Positions 21,941-34,600 of a stretch of 64,000 nucleotides of DNA are shown one piece after another. The translations under genes and the position numbers were made by a program. The notes under the pieces were generated by a model that searched no databases, had not been told where the DNA came from, and was given only the letters and a program-made list of their open reading frames with translations. Every line of letters starts with the position of its first letter. Positions within the stretch are counted from its first letter, which is position 1. The stretch is taken from assembly GCF_905404315.1 (NCBI RefSeq), contig NC_066312.1:5753001-5817000 (forward strand). The letters are read 5' to 3'. Origin of the DNA: Leptidea sinapis (lineage: Eukaryota > Arthropoda > Insecta > Lepidoptera > Pieridae).

Positions 21941-22197
21941 GGGTTTCCGAATTAACTAAATTTAATGATTTGAAATTTTACCTTTAACATATCTTAGTGT
22001 TAAGCAACATTTTCTTATGTTCATTAGTTTCATTCTTTTGTCGTCCTTACTGTAGTCACTATAGTGTTTGAATTGCTGATTTGCTTTATTCGAAATTTTG
22101 TTTCAAATTATTTACATATTATGACTTAATAATTAATAACGCTATTTATATTAAAAATAATAAAAGAAAACTTAAATAATCTAACAAAATTAATTAA
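21941..22197. other. AT-rich stretch
   Basis: No feature that I can support. Confidence 0.35.
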
Positions 22198-22735
22198 TTA
22201 CAAATAGAAAATATCATTAGGATCGCTATCGGCAGGTAAGGTGGCCATGAAGCTGGCAACGTTACCTCTTTGTATAGCCAAACTTATCCTTTGACAGAGG
22301 TACGTACCAGATCTTGGGTCACCTGTTAAATCGGTTAGACGCTTTGATAGATCTTTTATGAGTTTTTGTGCCGATGAACCCCAAGGACCCATCGTCTCCA
22401 CACCCAAGGTAACAAATATGTATCCATTACCGAGTGATGCATATTTCCTCCATCGGCAGTTTCCGCCGCTGCACCTCCCGCTCTAGATGAATGTTCAATA
22501 TGAGAGGGAGCTAGCGTGTCCACACAAGTGGCATCCCACACCAGTGGCTTTCCACGACTCCTAGGAATTAACGTCATGCCATCAGGCCTCTTACCATCAT
22601 CACGTGAAATTCCATTCGGCTCTAGGATAGCCGGCACGTTGACGGTAGTAAAGGCCCGACGCAAGACGTCGTTTAAGGCGGCATGGCGTGAGAGACGGCC
22701 CGCACTGCGGCGGCAAGATAAGCCATGGTGACCAA
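22198..22735 (-). pseudogene. C-terminal domain of a LINE-type polyprotein, frameshifted
   Basis: On the minus strand the reading starts GLSCRRSAGRLSRHAALNDV, continues VPAILEPNGISRDDGKRPDG and MTLIPRSRGKPLVWDATCVD to a run of TLAPSHIEHS, then after a frame change near 22470 goes on as GYIFVTLGVETMGPWG and finishes RISLAIQRGNVASF. This E-P-x-G-x-x-R-x-D-G-K-R-P-D-G ... W-D-x-T-x-x-D-T-L-A arrangement is one I associate with the C-terminus of reverse-transcriptase polyproteins in many animals. It looks like a nuclease-type core (E, D, K and D in order), but that is inference. Only this terminal piece is present and it is broken. Confidence 0.6.
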
Positions 22736-23292
22736 GGCTGTCTACATTGCCTCCGCAGCGGGGAACATATGGGGAACTGTTCTAGGGTTACCCAGGCGTA
22801 ACCCAACGGAGATTGAGAAGCTGGAATTATTAATTTACTTAAGTAATTTTATTGAAAGGCTCATACTTTGTTGGGACGAGATTGGGCAATATATTGGTGA
22901 AGGCTTTTTAAAGCTTCTTATAATTGTACCTACCACACAGTTGGCGATTTGAAACAAGCGTTAAGTAATTATTAATTAAAATTATAAGTACTAATTATTA
23001 CCACTTGTCACTATTAAAGTAATATAATATGTAGGTACTTTGAAATTAATGAGACCACTCAAGAAGATTGCTAGTCAGCGGACCATGGCGAGACCTTTAC
23101 ATTACCTGATGTTCGTATAGATATTCCAAAAGTTCATAATATTCTCGATGCTTATTGAGAGCAGGGAGTTATAACTAGGACTTGTAGTTGGCAGGATGCA
23201 AACTATCAAATTTTAAGGGATCATGACCAGAAGTCTATGAATAGACAGACAAGTCAACTTAGGGCACACATCTTTTCTCTCTGGACTGTAAT
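22736..23292. other. Unassigned stretch
   Basis: AT-rich, without coding or repeat signals I can support. The first part may belong to the LINE piece on its left. Confidence 0.3.
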
Positions 23293-23774
23293 GGCCGTTC
23301 CCAATATACTATCTACAGATAGAGATAAATTACTACTTTCTACTGTCAGTAATTAGCTGTCAATAAGAAGTTGTCCCAATATCCTGTTAAGTCTTTTCGC
23401 CTTATATTGGGACGCGTGAAAATCCCAAAAATTCTGAGCGGCACTACAATATTGCGCTGGTCACATTGAGACATAATATGTTAAGTCTCATTTGCCCAGA
23501 AATTTCACTAGCTACGGCCCCATCAGAACGAAACACAGTAATGTTTACACATTACTGCTTCACGGCTGAAATTGGCGCCGTTGTGTTACCCATAATCCAG
23601 CCGGCTTCCTGTGCACAGGAGCCTCCCACTGGTATACGTCCTCCCATTGACAGACAGCGTGTACGGATTACGGTTACCGTCGGTAAGTTTATTGGGGCAG
23701 AAAAGTCAACGATAGTTACGATTTTTATCTCAAGTAGGCCTCAACCGGAGATAGACTGTATTTTGGGAACGGCC
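23293..23774. mobile_element. 482-bp inverted-repeat element (MITE-like), composite
   Basis: The left end GGCCGTTCCCAATATACTAT and the inverted right end GGCCGTTCCCAAAATACAGT match in 20 of 23 positions. The interior between about 23390 and 23650 carries a GC-richer repeat block (CGGCACTACAATATTG, then a segment with CACATTACTGCTTCACGGC) that recurs in part, inverted, at 41075-41230. The element is therefore probably a MITE that hosts another repeat, or a deletion derivative of a longer transposon. The target-site duplication is not clear. Confidence 0.6.
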
Positions 23775-25631
23775 GTAAGTCATGCATAGAATCTTGACAT
23801 GTCTGTCAAGAGTTAAGTAAGTAAGTGGTAAAAGAGTGCCTAGAGTATCAAATTTCTCTTTTGTCAAATGTATCAGAATGTGTCACTTTTCAAGAGCAGC
23901 AGACTATAGACTAGGCTAGTCGACTGACAAATTACTAAGAAATAGATTATCAAGAGCAAATTCAAATCAAATTAAAATCACCTTATACATTTAAAAGGCT
24001 CAATTATCATTACAAGAATAGTCTCTCTGCAGTGAACTTTGTATTAAGTGAATTAACTTGAAATATTTATAATACTTTTGATTTATAATCTCTACTACCT
24101 ATAACTAATTAGACCAGTTGAAAGTAACAACTGACGATTCTTTAAGTCTGTATGATTCATACAAAATATTTGATAAAAAGTTAAATCTGATAGGTTTTAA
24201 AAAACAAGAACGGAATTTATATATGGCTATATAAAAACACTTATACAAAAATCAATTTAAAAGAACAAAATGTTACTTTCACATCAAGTCCTACCTACTA
24301 ATAAATAGCAAAAAGGAGATTAGTTTGAGAAAAACTAAAATTACTCTTCACATTTATTATTTTATATTTGTCATAAAACATTATAAAAAAAATTGTACAC
24401 AATATTATAAATATTATCGAGTAATATTAAAATTATAGTATATTTAAAATATCTCACTTAAAATTTACATCTGTCCTCTTTCAATACGTTTGAAATAAAA
24501 AAAGGTATAAATTCACAGCTACAACAGTAATAAAAGTTTGCCTCTGAACCAATTATTAAGTCACTTAATAATGACGTAAGTTTTAACTCATGGGCCAAAC
24601 AAATGAAACATACAATGAAAATATCATCAAATATCTACATGAAACAATAAGTATACTTAAATATTAAAATTTTGTAAATACCACTTTGCTATATTCAAAG
24701 AAACGGTAAGAGATTTGTATGCTTGCCTTTGTATCCACATACATTAGTATTATTAGTACGCTATGGCTCTACTATTTCCGACCATAGAGTAAATAAAATA
24801 ACTACAATAACGACATGACAGGAGTGAAATCATCATCAAGGCGAGGTTAAAAATACGAAGAACAGGATTTTTCTCTATATCTTTATAGTTTATTATATTA
24901 TTTAGTTGTGTATAAATTACTTTGGCGAACTTGCTCTGACTGATCGCGCTCCAAAAAAATATAGTTGCATATCGTATTAACCTGACCTTGGTGAAGTTCT
25001 CACTTCTGTAGAGTGGTCTGAAAGCACACATCGATTCTTTGAGGTTAGTATATTTTGGCATATCTGGTATATCAGAAGACACTCGTTCTTACATACTAAA
25101 CTCCAGTCTCAGAAAAAAAACTGACAGTGGTGTGCGCATTTTTTTTTTTTGGAATTTAGCAATTATTTATAAATATTGCAATCATCTAATTGAAACTGGC
25201 TAACTTAATCCTTTGCTGGCATGACGGCATTTAATACATTTAAAACAACTAGCCCAGTCATTTTACGGATGTTTTAGAGTTTAGACAAATGGCTAAAGGC
25301 CGTTTTATAATCTTATTTAGTTCGGTTATTATAATATATATTTATACGTTTATTCAGTAAACACAAAATAATAAAACATGTAAGTCAAATTTAATTAAAA
25401 AGCTAGGCTATTACTGAAGCGGCTGATAAAACTAGTTTGCTTTGATGAACACATTGATATAAATTATTTGCTTTAAAAATATAAAATATTTATTAATATT
25501 TCAACTAAAAAAAATAAATAAAATATAACAGCTTTTGGTCATAGCTAGTCAAGTGACAAACAATTACACTATACACAATTCAAAAATTAATTATTCCCGG
25601 CCAAACTTCAGTACTTGTGGAAATTCGTAAA
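23775..25631. other. AT-rich intergenic region 3' of the transporter gene
   Basis: Mostly featureless. A 109-codon minus-strand frame at 24753-25082 has a coding-like look but no identified homology. TTTATT at 25489-25494 (AATAAA on the minus strand), about 140 bases past the transporter stop codon, is a plausible polyadenylation signal for it. Confidence 0.4.
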
Positions 25632-25699
25632 CTACTTGTTTACAACTCGCTTCGCTGGTGGCGCTCTACTCTTGCTGTATAAAATGTCTAGTAACAAAC
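25632..25699 (-). CDS. SLC35B1: Transporter exon 7 and stop codon
   Basis: 68 bases after a TTTTCAG acceptor. GT completes Gly with exon 6, followed by LLLDILYSKSRAPPAKRVVNK and TAG. Phase, the G-L-x-L-D motif and total length support the assignment although it lies 4.2 kb from exon 6. Confidence 0.85.
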
Positions 25700-28600
25700 C
25701 TGAAAATGAACAGAAATATAAATAAACAATTTATTATAAGGTATCACGTTTATACAAGTACGATAACAATACAAAAAAGGTTTTACTGAAATTAAATGAT
25801 TCATTCATAATTTAATCAAACAATTAATTTCCTTCTGCAAAATGTTTTCATATTTGCATTTGTATATATTGGGGGTGTTGGTAATCTTTAATTAAATAAA
25901 TTTATTTAGCTTGAATTCCAACAAAACAAAAACTCGCAGCAGCAATTAATGTTAGATGTGTGTGTGGTAAGGGCGGATTGCACTTTCGACCTCACTTTGT
26001 GAATTCGAAATCAAGCTAAAAAAAACTGCAAAATCAGTAGGTACAGCTGCTGTGTCACGTCATCGAACTAATTATAAATAAAGACAATAAAATATAGAAA
26101 AAGCCTAGATTTAACTATTGTAACATCTATTTAATTATAACTTTTTTCTTATATACCTAAGTGAGGGCTAAACGGGCAAAAAAGCATTATCCGAATGACC
26201 AGGGGTTTAGAAATACAATAGCGGCATTTAAGTTGTGAGTATACTCTAATCTTGATGATCCCTCAGTCCTAACCGTTCGGGAAAACAGCAGCTGGTAATT
26301 GATTCCACAAAGTGGCTGTGCGAGACAAGAAATTCTAAGCAAAACGTGCGGTTATAGTATACCAGACGTCAAAACGATGAGGGTGGATTTTCGCATTCGA
26401 ACTTGTTTGCCCACTTTAGGAATTCAATTGAATTGAAGAGTAATCGATAGTTTAATCGGTTTTAATTTAAGGTTTTAGACCAAATATATATTATAAAGTA
26501 ACACGGGTGCCACCAGCATTACTTTCAGGAAGGTGCATCTGCGTCTAAATATTCAAATTCAAATATTTTTATTCAAAATCGAATTTAAAATTACTTATTC
26601 AACGTCAAAAACTAGCACACATTCGTAATAGTGCGCCTCAGACATGCGAATAACGGGCGCAAGAAACTCACCGGGCTTTTTCTTAATTTCATTACAATAT
26701 AATATATATAATATTATGTAGTATCGTACAATAAAATTTATAATTAAATAGCTTGAGGAAGCTCGCTCCATTCCCAGACTGTATCATTAAGAAATACATT
26801 AATGTTATAGTAACCTTTACCACACAAACAATGTTTAACAACTCTTGAATTTCGTAACACATTTTTTCAGTATATTTTACTGGGATCATACTGTAAAAGC
26901 TTAGGTTTGCATCGCCCAATAAAAGACGATTATGTTCGTGCTTCGTGTTAACATTATGATCGTCGCAATTTCTAGAAAATTCGTTTATGTGCTTATGAAC
27001 ATACAGAATATTATCAAGAATATATGGAGATGTAACAGTTAAAATGTTTATTTCATGAAATTTTTCTCTTAATGATTCTTTACGACCTAGGCTATAAATA
27101 GCGCGAATAACTAGAGAGCTATTCAGCTTTTGCACAAGAGCCGCAGAACAAAGATGGCATTAATATCGGCTGCATTGCCCCATAACAATAGACTATTAGA
27201 CATTACACCTTGCAAACCAACTTGCTATGTATAATAAAGGTGTTGTAAAAAACTCATTGATTTAAAAGAGTGGCCGTTGAGTTTCTTGTATGTTTTTCTA
27301 GCGAGCTCTACTTTTTCCTGGACATAGGGTAAAACCGGGATAGATGCCTCATTTTCAAAACACCTATCTTCCCAAACTCGTAACTAGGAATTAATATTAT
27401 AAGTAGGAGACGCATTCACGCTCACCTCAATTGCCTACGGAATATCGTACGGTAAGAACGCATTTCGCTCGTGTGATTTTTATGACAATAAGGGACGATT
27501 ATTTGTATTTGATTTCAGTTGAAGCATGCAATGAAAATACAAAAGAATAGAATAGTGCAACCTCGAGTATATTCTTGGACTGGAGAACAAATACAACTAG
27601 CTACCGATGAAATAGACAAAGACATGGGATAATAAACGAAATATCACGACAATTTGGGATTCCATCGAGAACATTGCGATTTAAATTCTTAGTGAAAACG
27701 ATGATGACAACCTAGCTAATTTATGTGATAAAGAAAATGATTATTTCAAAGTTAACATTAAACAGACAAATTATTTTTTAACTATGAAATTAAAGGAAGA
27801 AATCTAAAGCTTTGCCCGTAAAGAATACTAAGAGACATGGGCGGATAACTCTTAAGATACGAATAAAGAAATAATTCTATAGAATGTTTTGAAGTATAAA
27901 TCCGATTGGATTCAATGTGTAATGTGTCAGAAATGGCTACATGAAAGCTACAAGCTACATTCTTCAGAAACATGTACACTTCTCATAGAATATGAACGAC
28001 TTTTTCCTTTACACAGAATAAAGGGCATCTATCTTTTTTAGTATTTTCAGGGCAACTAACTATACCCAAAAAAAAGTACCACAAAAGGCAAAATTCTGCA
28101 TAATCTGTAATTGATATAGGTCAAAAAAAAATTATATTCAACATAAATTATTTAACTAGCTACATTCACATTAAATTAATATTTTTAAAATTAGGAGGCT
28201 ATTTCAAAAACCCACTTTTTCCGATTTTATCCTGTAGTAGATTCAGGTATTTTAAGGAAATATTTATAATGGTTAAAGCGCTAAGTTTAAGCCTATTTGA
28301 GTCAAGTTTATTTTTCACATTAAATATTTTAGATTGGTATCCAAGACAAGGGAAAAGGAATCAAGGAAGACAACCCATTAGATATGATTTTAGGATTAAA
28401 GTGACTGGACCAACGTGGACATGATCTGCTCTGGACAGATCACAATGGAAAATTCTGGAGGAGGCCTACGTCGGAAGACAAGCGAACGATGATGAAGATT
28501 AATAACATCACTTAGATTAGAATATTAGTTAGATTAGAATGTTAATAAGATTAGAATAATACATAGATCGTATGTAATAATCTTTACATTGTTTGCGATA

Positions 28601-31600
28601 AAGGCTTATTCCTTCATTATTTGACTATGGAAAAAAAAAAGTATGCATCACCTGTTGGTATGTGATCACTGAAGCCTACATACTCTTGCAACAACAAAAG
28701 AATCACAAGAGAGTTGTCGTCCTTATAAAAACGCGCATATGAATTCAAATTCAAATATTTTTATTCAAAATAGGATGTGACATCACTTATTGAAAGTCAA
28801 AAACTACCACCTATTCCAAAATGAATGCCTCAGACCTGAGAAGAACGGGCGCAACAAACTCAGCGGTCTTTTTTTTTCATCGAAAAAAATATGTTTACAA
28901 AGTAATATTGTGCAATTAAACTTATTACTTAATAGCCTGAGGATGGTCACTCCATTCCCAATCTGTGGTATCATTAAGAAAGTAATTTATGTTTTAGTAA
29001 TCTTTACCACACAAACGTTTTTTAACAATTCCTTTGAATAACGTAATACTTTTGTTTTGAATATTTTCTGGGATCTTGTTGTAAAAGCATATATATATAT
29101 ACATCGCCCCACAAAAGAATTACTAACTCGACTAAGCCGAGTAGTAAGCATTATTCGAAAACCAAAAACACCTTGGTAGGTAACGCGACACGCCAGTATC
29201 GAACCGGGGGAATCGTGGTAAGAGCTAACGATCTCGTGACCGGTGCTACCTATTACGCCACCGTCATTTCGAAAGTAGAACAGTCTCTTTCAAAAAGTGG
29301 CATTGGGACACACTGGTTTTGCCAAATATAGTTGAAAATAATGAATACAACGCGACGCTTAATGAATCATTAAATATGCAAAACCCATTTCGTACACTAT
29401 TATTAGCTTCCTGAAAGTTAAAATATTTATTTGTATAAATTTATTGGCCAATGTTATTACGGGTGTGCAATGCCAGCTCACGTAGTTGGTGTTCAGGGAA
29501 TCATTAAGGATAAATAACATTTTCATACTCCAGCCCTATTTTGCCACAATGCAAGCCAGGTACAGTATCTTGACATTAATGCCATGCGTGAAAAATACAT
29601 GGACTATGAAATTTTCTTGGAAAGGACATACTTAGAAATTTATGTATAAAATAGTGTATAGAATTTCTATACAGTATCTAGTTATTATACAGATTTAGCT
29701 GAAGCAGTAAAAGTTACGCCATATGATAAAAAGGAGAGTGTTTTTGAAACAGTTAAGTAAGAATTATTTAACAACTGTCGTTAGTTGAGTTATTGTTCTA
29801 AGGTGCAAAAGACATCGCTCACCACATCGCTATCACTAGTAATAAAAATGTATTATGAAAAATAATATCTCTTCTGCAAAGGTATTCATTAACTTACCGG
29901 TGAACACAATAATGGCGCCTATCCACTGCCTGACCAATAGCACGTTGCCGAAGAAAAGAACAGATGCTAGCACCGTGAAAAACTTTCTGGTTGTTGTCAC
30001 AACAGAACACGCTAAGGGCCCAAACTCAGATACCTGTAAGGCAGTTTTAAATCCATTAAAATTATTAAATAAACATACAAATATGTATTCACAATGGAAA
30101 TATTTTTATACATTTAAAAAATTATATAAAATTAATAGCTGTTCATAAGGGTAGGTATATCACATAACAGCGAATTGTTTTTGCAAAGATTCATCATTTT
30201 ACAGTACCAAAAATCTTAGATTAACTAATTTTAAACTAGTGAGGAAGAGAGATAAACATGGGCTGGGAAAGTCTTTTCGCATATAATATGTATAAACTAG
30301 TAATAAAATATCTTACTGTACTATCTATTTATATATTTGGCTAGCTGGATTTGATGACATTAAAAAAGTGTCATTAAAAAAAAAAGAAACAAATTAGTAA
30401 AAATTTAGGTTCCAGCTATTTTTTATTTGTTTTTATTTCTGTCAAAATGAAATAATTCTACTTAATGATGAAAATCGATACATTTCAAAAATTAACCACA
30501 AATTAGAAACGCATGTGACACAGGCTGAGAAAAAAAATTGTGACATTTATCGACCGAATGCAATGTGAGTAAGAGTAGCACAAGGTTGGTTAAAGCGATA
30601 TCAATCCAGGATTTTTGATATCAATATGTACCTTGTTCTGGTCACCTCGTGATGTCTTTATTAAAGGGGGAGCTAGATCAGCATATCAGTTGTTATGACA
30701 TAACTGGGGGTTAACCACAAAACATTTTTAACCATAAAAACCTAGATGAACTCGCAATAAATCATGTGTATTGTGGGATTGGAGAGCGACCGGAATTTAC
30801 CAATAGAAAGGGGAGGGGGAATGCATCAGCTATATAGTCCTGGCCTTGCAGCATCAAATTTTCACCTATTTTCTTTAGGGATCACTGATTATTTCACTAC
30901 TTACAAATGGCAAGTTATTGAAAAAAAATGGCAGATATATATATATATATATATATAATACTAGCTGACCCGGCAAACGTTGTTTTGCCATATAAAGTAT
31001 AATTCACGCGATAGTTTTATAAGTAATAAAATATTGCCTATATTATAGCCTGTACATCATTTTGTTCTATTGTCAATAGTTTTTGCAGCGCACGCAAAAA
31101 TAGGTTTTCGATTTTAGACCTTGTGTTACAAAATAGCAATTTTATTACGGATCCCTAATTTTGAACATAGAACAAAGAACATTAAGCCTATAGCCTTCCT
31201 CGATAAATGAACTACCCAACACTGAAAGAATCATTCAAATCGGACCACTAGTACCAGAGATTAGAGCGTTCAAACAAACAAACATACACTGCACCTTTAT
31301 AATATATATATAATATATACTAATTAAGTGTTACTTTGAAGCAAAAAAAAGGTTTTGAGTATTCTCTGTCTTCATTATTATTAACATTCGTAAAAAACAC
31401 TTACCATGAAAAATATGAATAGTTGTCCCAGTGCACCGGTTAGTGCAAATCCTGTCAAATATATAAGGGTTTCAGGATATTGGGTTACAAACACAGCAAA
31501 CTTGAATACTTCGCCGCTCACGAGAACACCAACCGATAGAATTAAAGAAGACCTGAAAAAGGAATAATAATTTTAATGAAGTAAATAAAAAATCAGATTC

Positions 31601-34600
31601 TTTCTTTTATATCTGAGAATAACTAACGGATTTAAAACTGTATTATGAACACATAACATTTATACACAAAATTAGGCAAAACATTTGATACTTTATGGTG
31701 CATTTTTTATTTAAGCCATTTCTAATCTAATTTGAAAAAAAAAATATTATAAATTATTCCTTTCCATTCCTAAAGTAAGGTAGGCCTTCAAAAAGTACTG
31801 GATCTGGTCAAGATCGCCGGGATAGGTTGGACGAGGGCAACGCAGGACCGATAGTAATAGCGTTTTTTGGGGGCGGCCTTTGTCCAGCAGTGGACGTCTT
31901 CCGGAATGATGAGGATATTCCTATCACGGCCAATTGGGACAGATAGTACGCTAATGCTAAATTATACATTGTGTAATCCGAAAATCATGCGAATCAGCGT
32001 TATTCATGTTGAAGTCACTCTACACTAAGAAATTAGTGGAAGGAACATCATCAACTGCTTGAATATAAAACCAACCGTATCTGCATTATCTATTAAGGGT
32101 ATAATATATTTCCTATCTAACAAACTATATTTGTATAGTTTTTTCATTGACACATAGCTCATTCAATTTTGTATGATTGTCATTATAATTAAAGTGTGAT
32201 GATAAATTTAGTTGGGCTTACAATTTACATAAACTGATAAGAAATAAAAATCCAACATACCACCAGTTAGTGTTCAACATCATAGAATATGCAGTTGGCG
32301 ATGATTCACTCTTTATCCTTTCCTGTAATAGTGATAGTAAAAACATCAGTTTTGTAAGACATACATGAACTACATAACAATAGACTAATAAAAAAAGAAC
32401 AAGATGTATTAATGTGAGGCAGGTAATATGAACCCAAACATTTGATAGTAGAGCAAGGAAGAGGTTATGAATAACAAAAAGAATAATTGCTAAAGGAAAA
32501 ACTTCAACAATTAACATTTAAATTTTATAATTACAATTCTATGAAACACATTACATATCTCATATTCAATTTAACCAATACATAATCGTGTTTGTAAATG
32601 AGGAATACTGGGATTTTATTATACTTTAAGTTTGATTGTTTGACAACTGAGGATAATATTGCAATCTTGTTAATTTTTATGTATCTTTCATGAATACAAA
32701 GCATTTTATCTCTATCGAGATAGGTCTTGCTGTTTGCTCTACTAAGCTAATCACAATAATAATAATTCATTTAATTACAGATAACAAGATCCATATTGAG
32801 TTAGTAACCAAACTAAATAACTAAATGTTAGTCTACTGCTAAGGTGGTTTTCCCACTCCGAGGTTCACCGAGTGCCTCAGTAATCTAGCCTACTTGCCAT
32901 CACACCAAGGATGCTGTTGGTGCTGTCTCTTATTTGGCGTATTATGGAGCTGGTTCTATTCTCACAATATGTTCACTAATATAGTGAAGTGACAATAATA
33001 CCATAACAATGTATCAATTCCGTAAATTTGGAATACCTCATATTGGTTTTTATTATTTGTTACTATAGCAGCTATAGTGGTATATAGTATATACACAAGG
33101 GATACTGCCTGCTGACTGATGGAGGAAAAGAAGCTGAGCTGTGGTAATAGAGAACAGTGTGTCCATTATTATAATAAAGTTATCTATTCCTGCTTTGATA
33201 AGGTACATAAAAATCATACAGACAGCTGATACCTAACTACAATAATTTTATGGTTAAATCCACAATCATATCAATTTAGTAATAAATCCCGGTTGAGAAC
33301 ACTAGAATAACATATTTCATAGTTTGGAGTTGTTATTTTTAAAATACTTAATCATCGGGAAAAGATTAAAAGGTTATTATAAGTACATTTACTGTGGACC
33401 CTACAATTGGGCTTATATCTTTAAATATAGTATTTGTAAAAATTTTCATTTACAGTGTTTAAAACTATACTAGTTTTAAGCATTGTTATCAAACATAAGG
33501 AGATATCTACATTCTATAAGTAATTCATATACTTTACGGATTTGGAAAATAATATTGCAATGCAGATTTGAGATTGACTGACAGATGACATAAAAATGGA
33601 TTCATCATAATATTGTAATAGGGATTGTAAAACATAAACTAGAAAGAAGGAAGAAGCAAAATCAAGACTGACTTACTATACACAAATATTCAATAAACCC
33701 TTATGCCAATTTAGAACAAATTTATAGATAATGTGTAATTTCAAAAGAAAAAAATGATGACCCACACAAACTTTAAAGGGAATTTATACACAAATCACTG
33801 GATTCAAACACAACCTAAACATTAATACTTAAAAACCAGTTTAAGTCCATACTGAGTGCTAAATAAAAGTGACAGCAATGTTGTTTATTTTTTTTACTGA
33901 ATTGGAGATAATGTGTTATTATTACCTGTACAGCTCCAGTTAGACCATCCATTGTCAGGGAAAGGAATAATAACAACTCTCCGATAAGCATTCCTTGTGA
34001 CTCTTCAGTAACTGTCTTTGTTTGATCTTTATACATAAATAAAACAATACCAGTTACAATGAGGAACACAAAAAAGTATTTCCTGATTGGATAAACTTTT
34101 CTTCCAAGTAAAACACCTAACACCATTACAGGAATAGGTTTTGCTGCTTTACCGACTACCTGTAATATTTAAAATAAACTTTTTTGATTTCATACCAAGG
34201 CTTAGGTAGTTTAAAAATAGTAAAAACACAAAGAGGAAAATACTTAGTTCAGTTAGATAGTTAAGAAAATATTAGTAGTTTTACCCAAAATAGGCACATA
34301 TTATGTGGAGTTGTGGAAATCAACTGTGTGAAGGAGAAGTAGTAGTGGTCAAAACCACACTGTTTTATCATTACTTGATGGACTAACTCAATCATAATCT
34401 TCTTCGACAATCCCAATGTATTTACTTATAGTGATTCAATGAATTACCAAATACAAGAAACATACATGTACTTGCAGTGAGGTCAAGGTCCTAGACTTCC
34501 ATATGCCAGGGCTTTAACATACATTCTCTGACCTCCTTCATACCAATAAAACCTTTTTAATGCAAGCTCTTTTATTCATCCATTTATTTCTATATGAACA

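Noticed and set aside
29185..29262. Functional tRNA gene
   Set aside because: Both boxes fit, but I could not form an acceptor stem or anticodon arm; a SINE head is more likely.
32218..32517. 99-codon minus-strand frame around transporter exon 4
   Set aside because: Only 32261-32322 fits the family; the flanks are intron read through the acceptor and donor.
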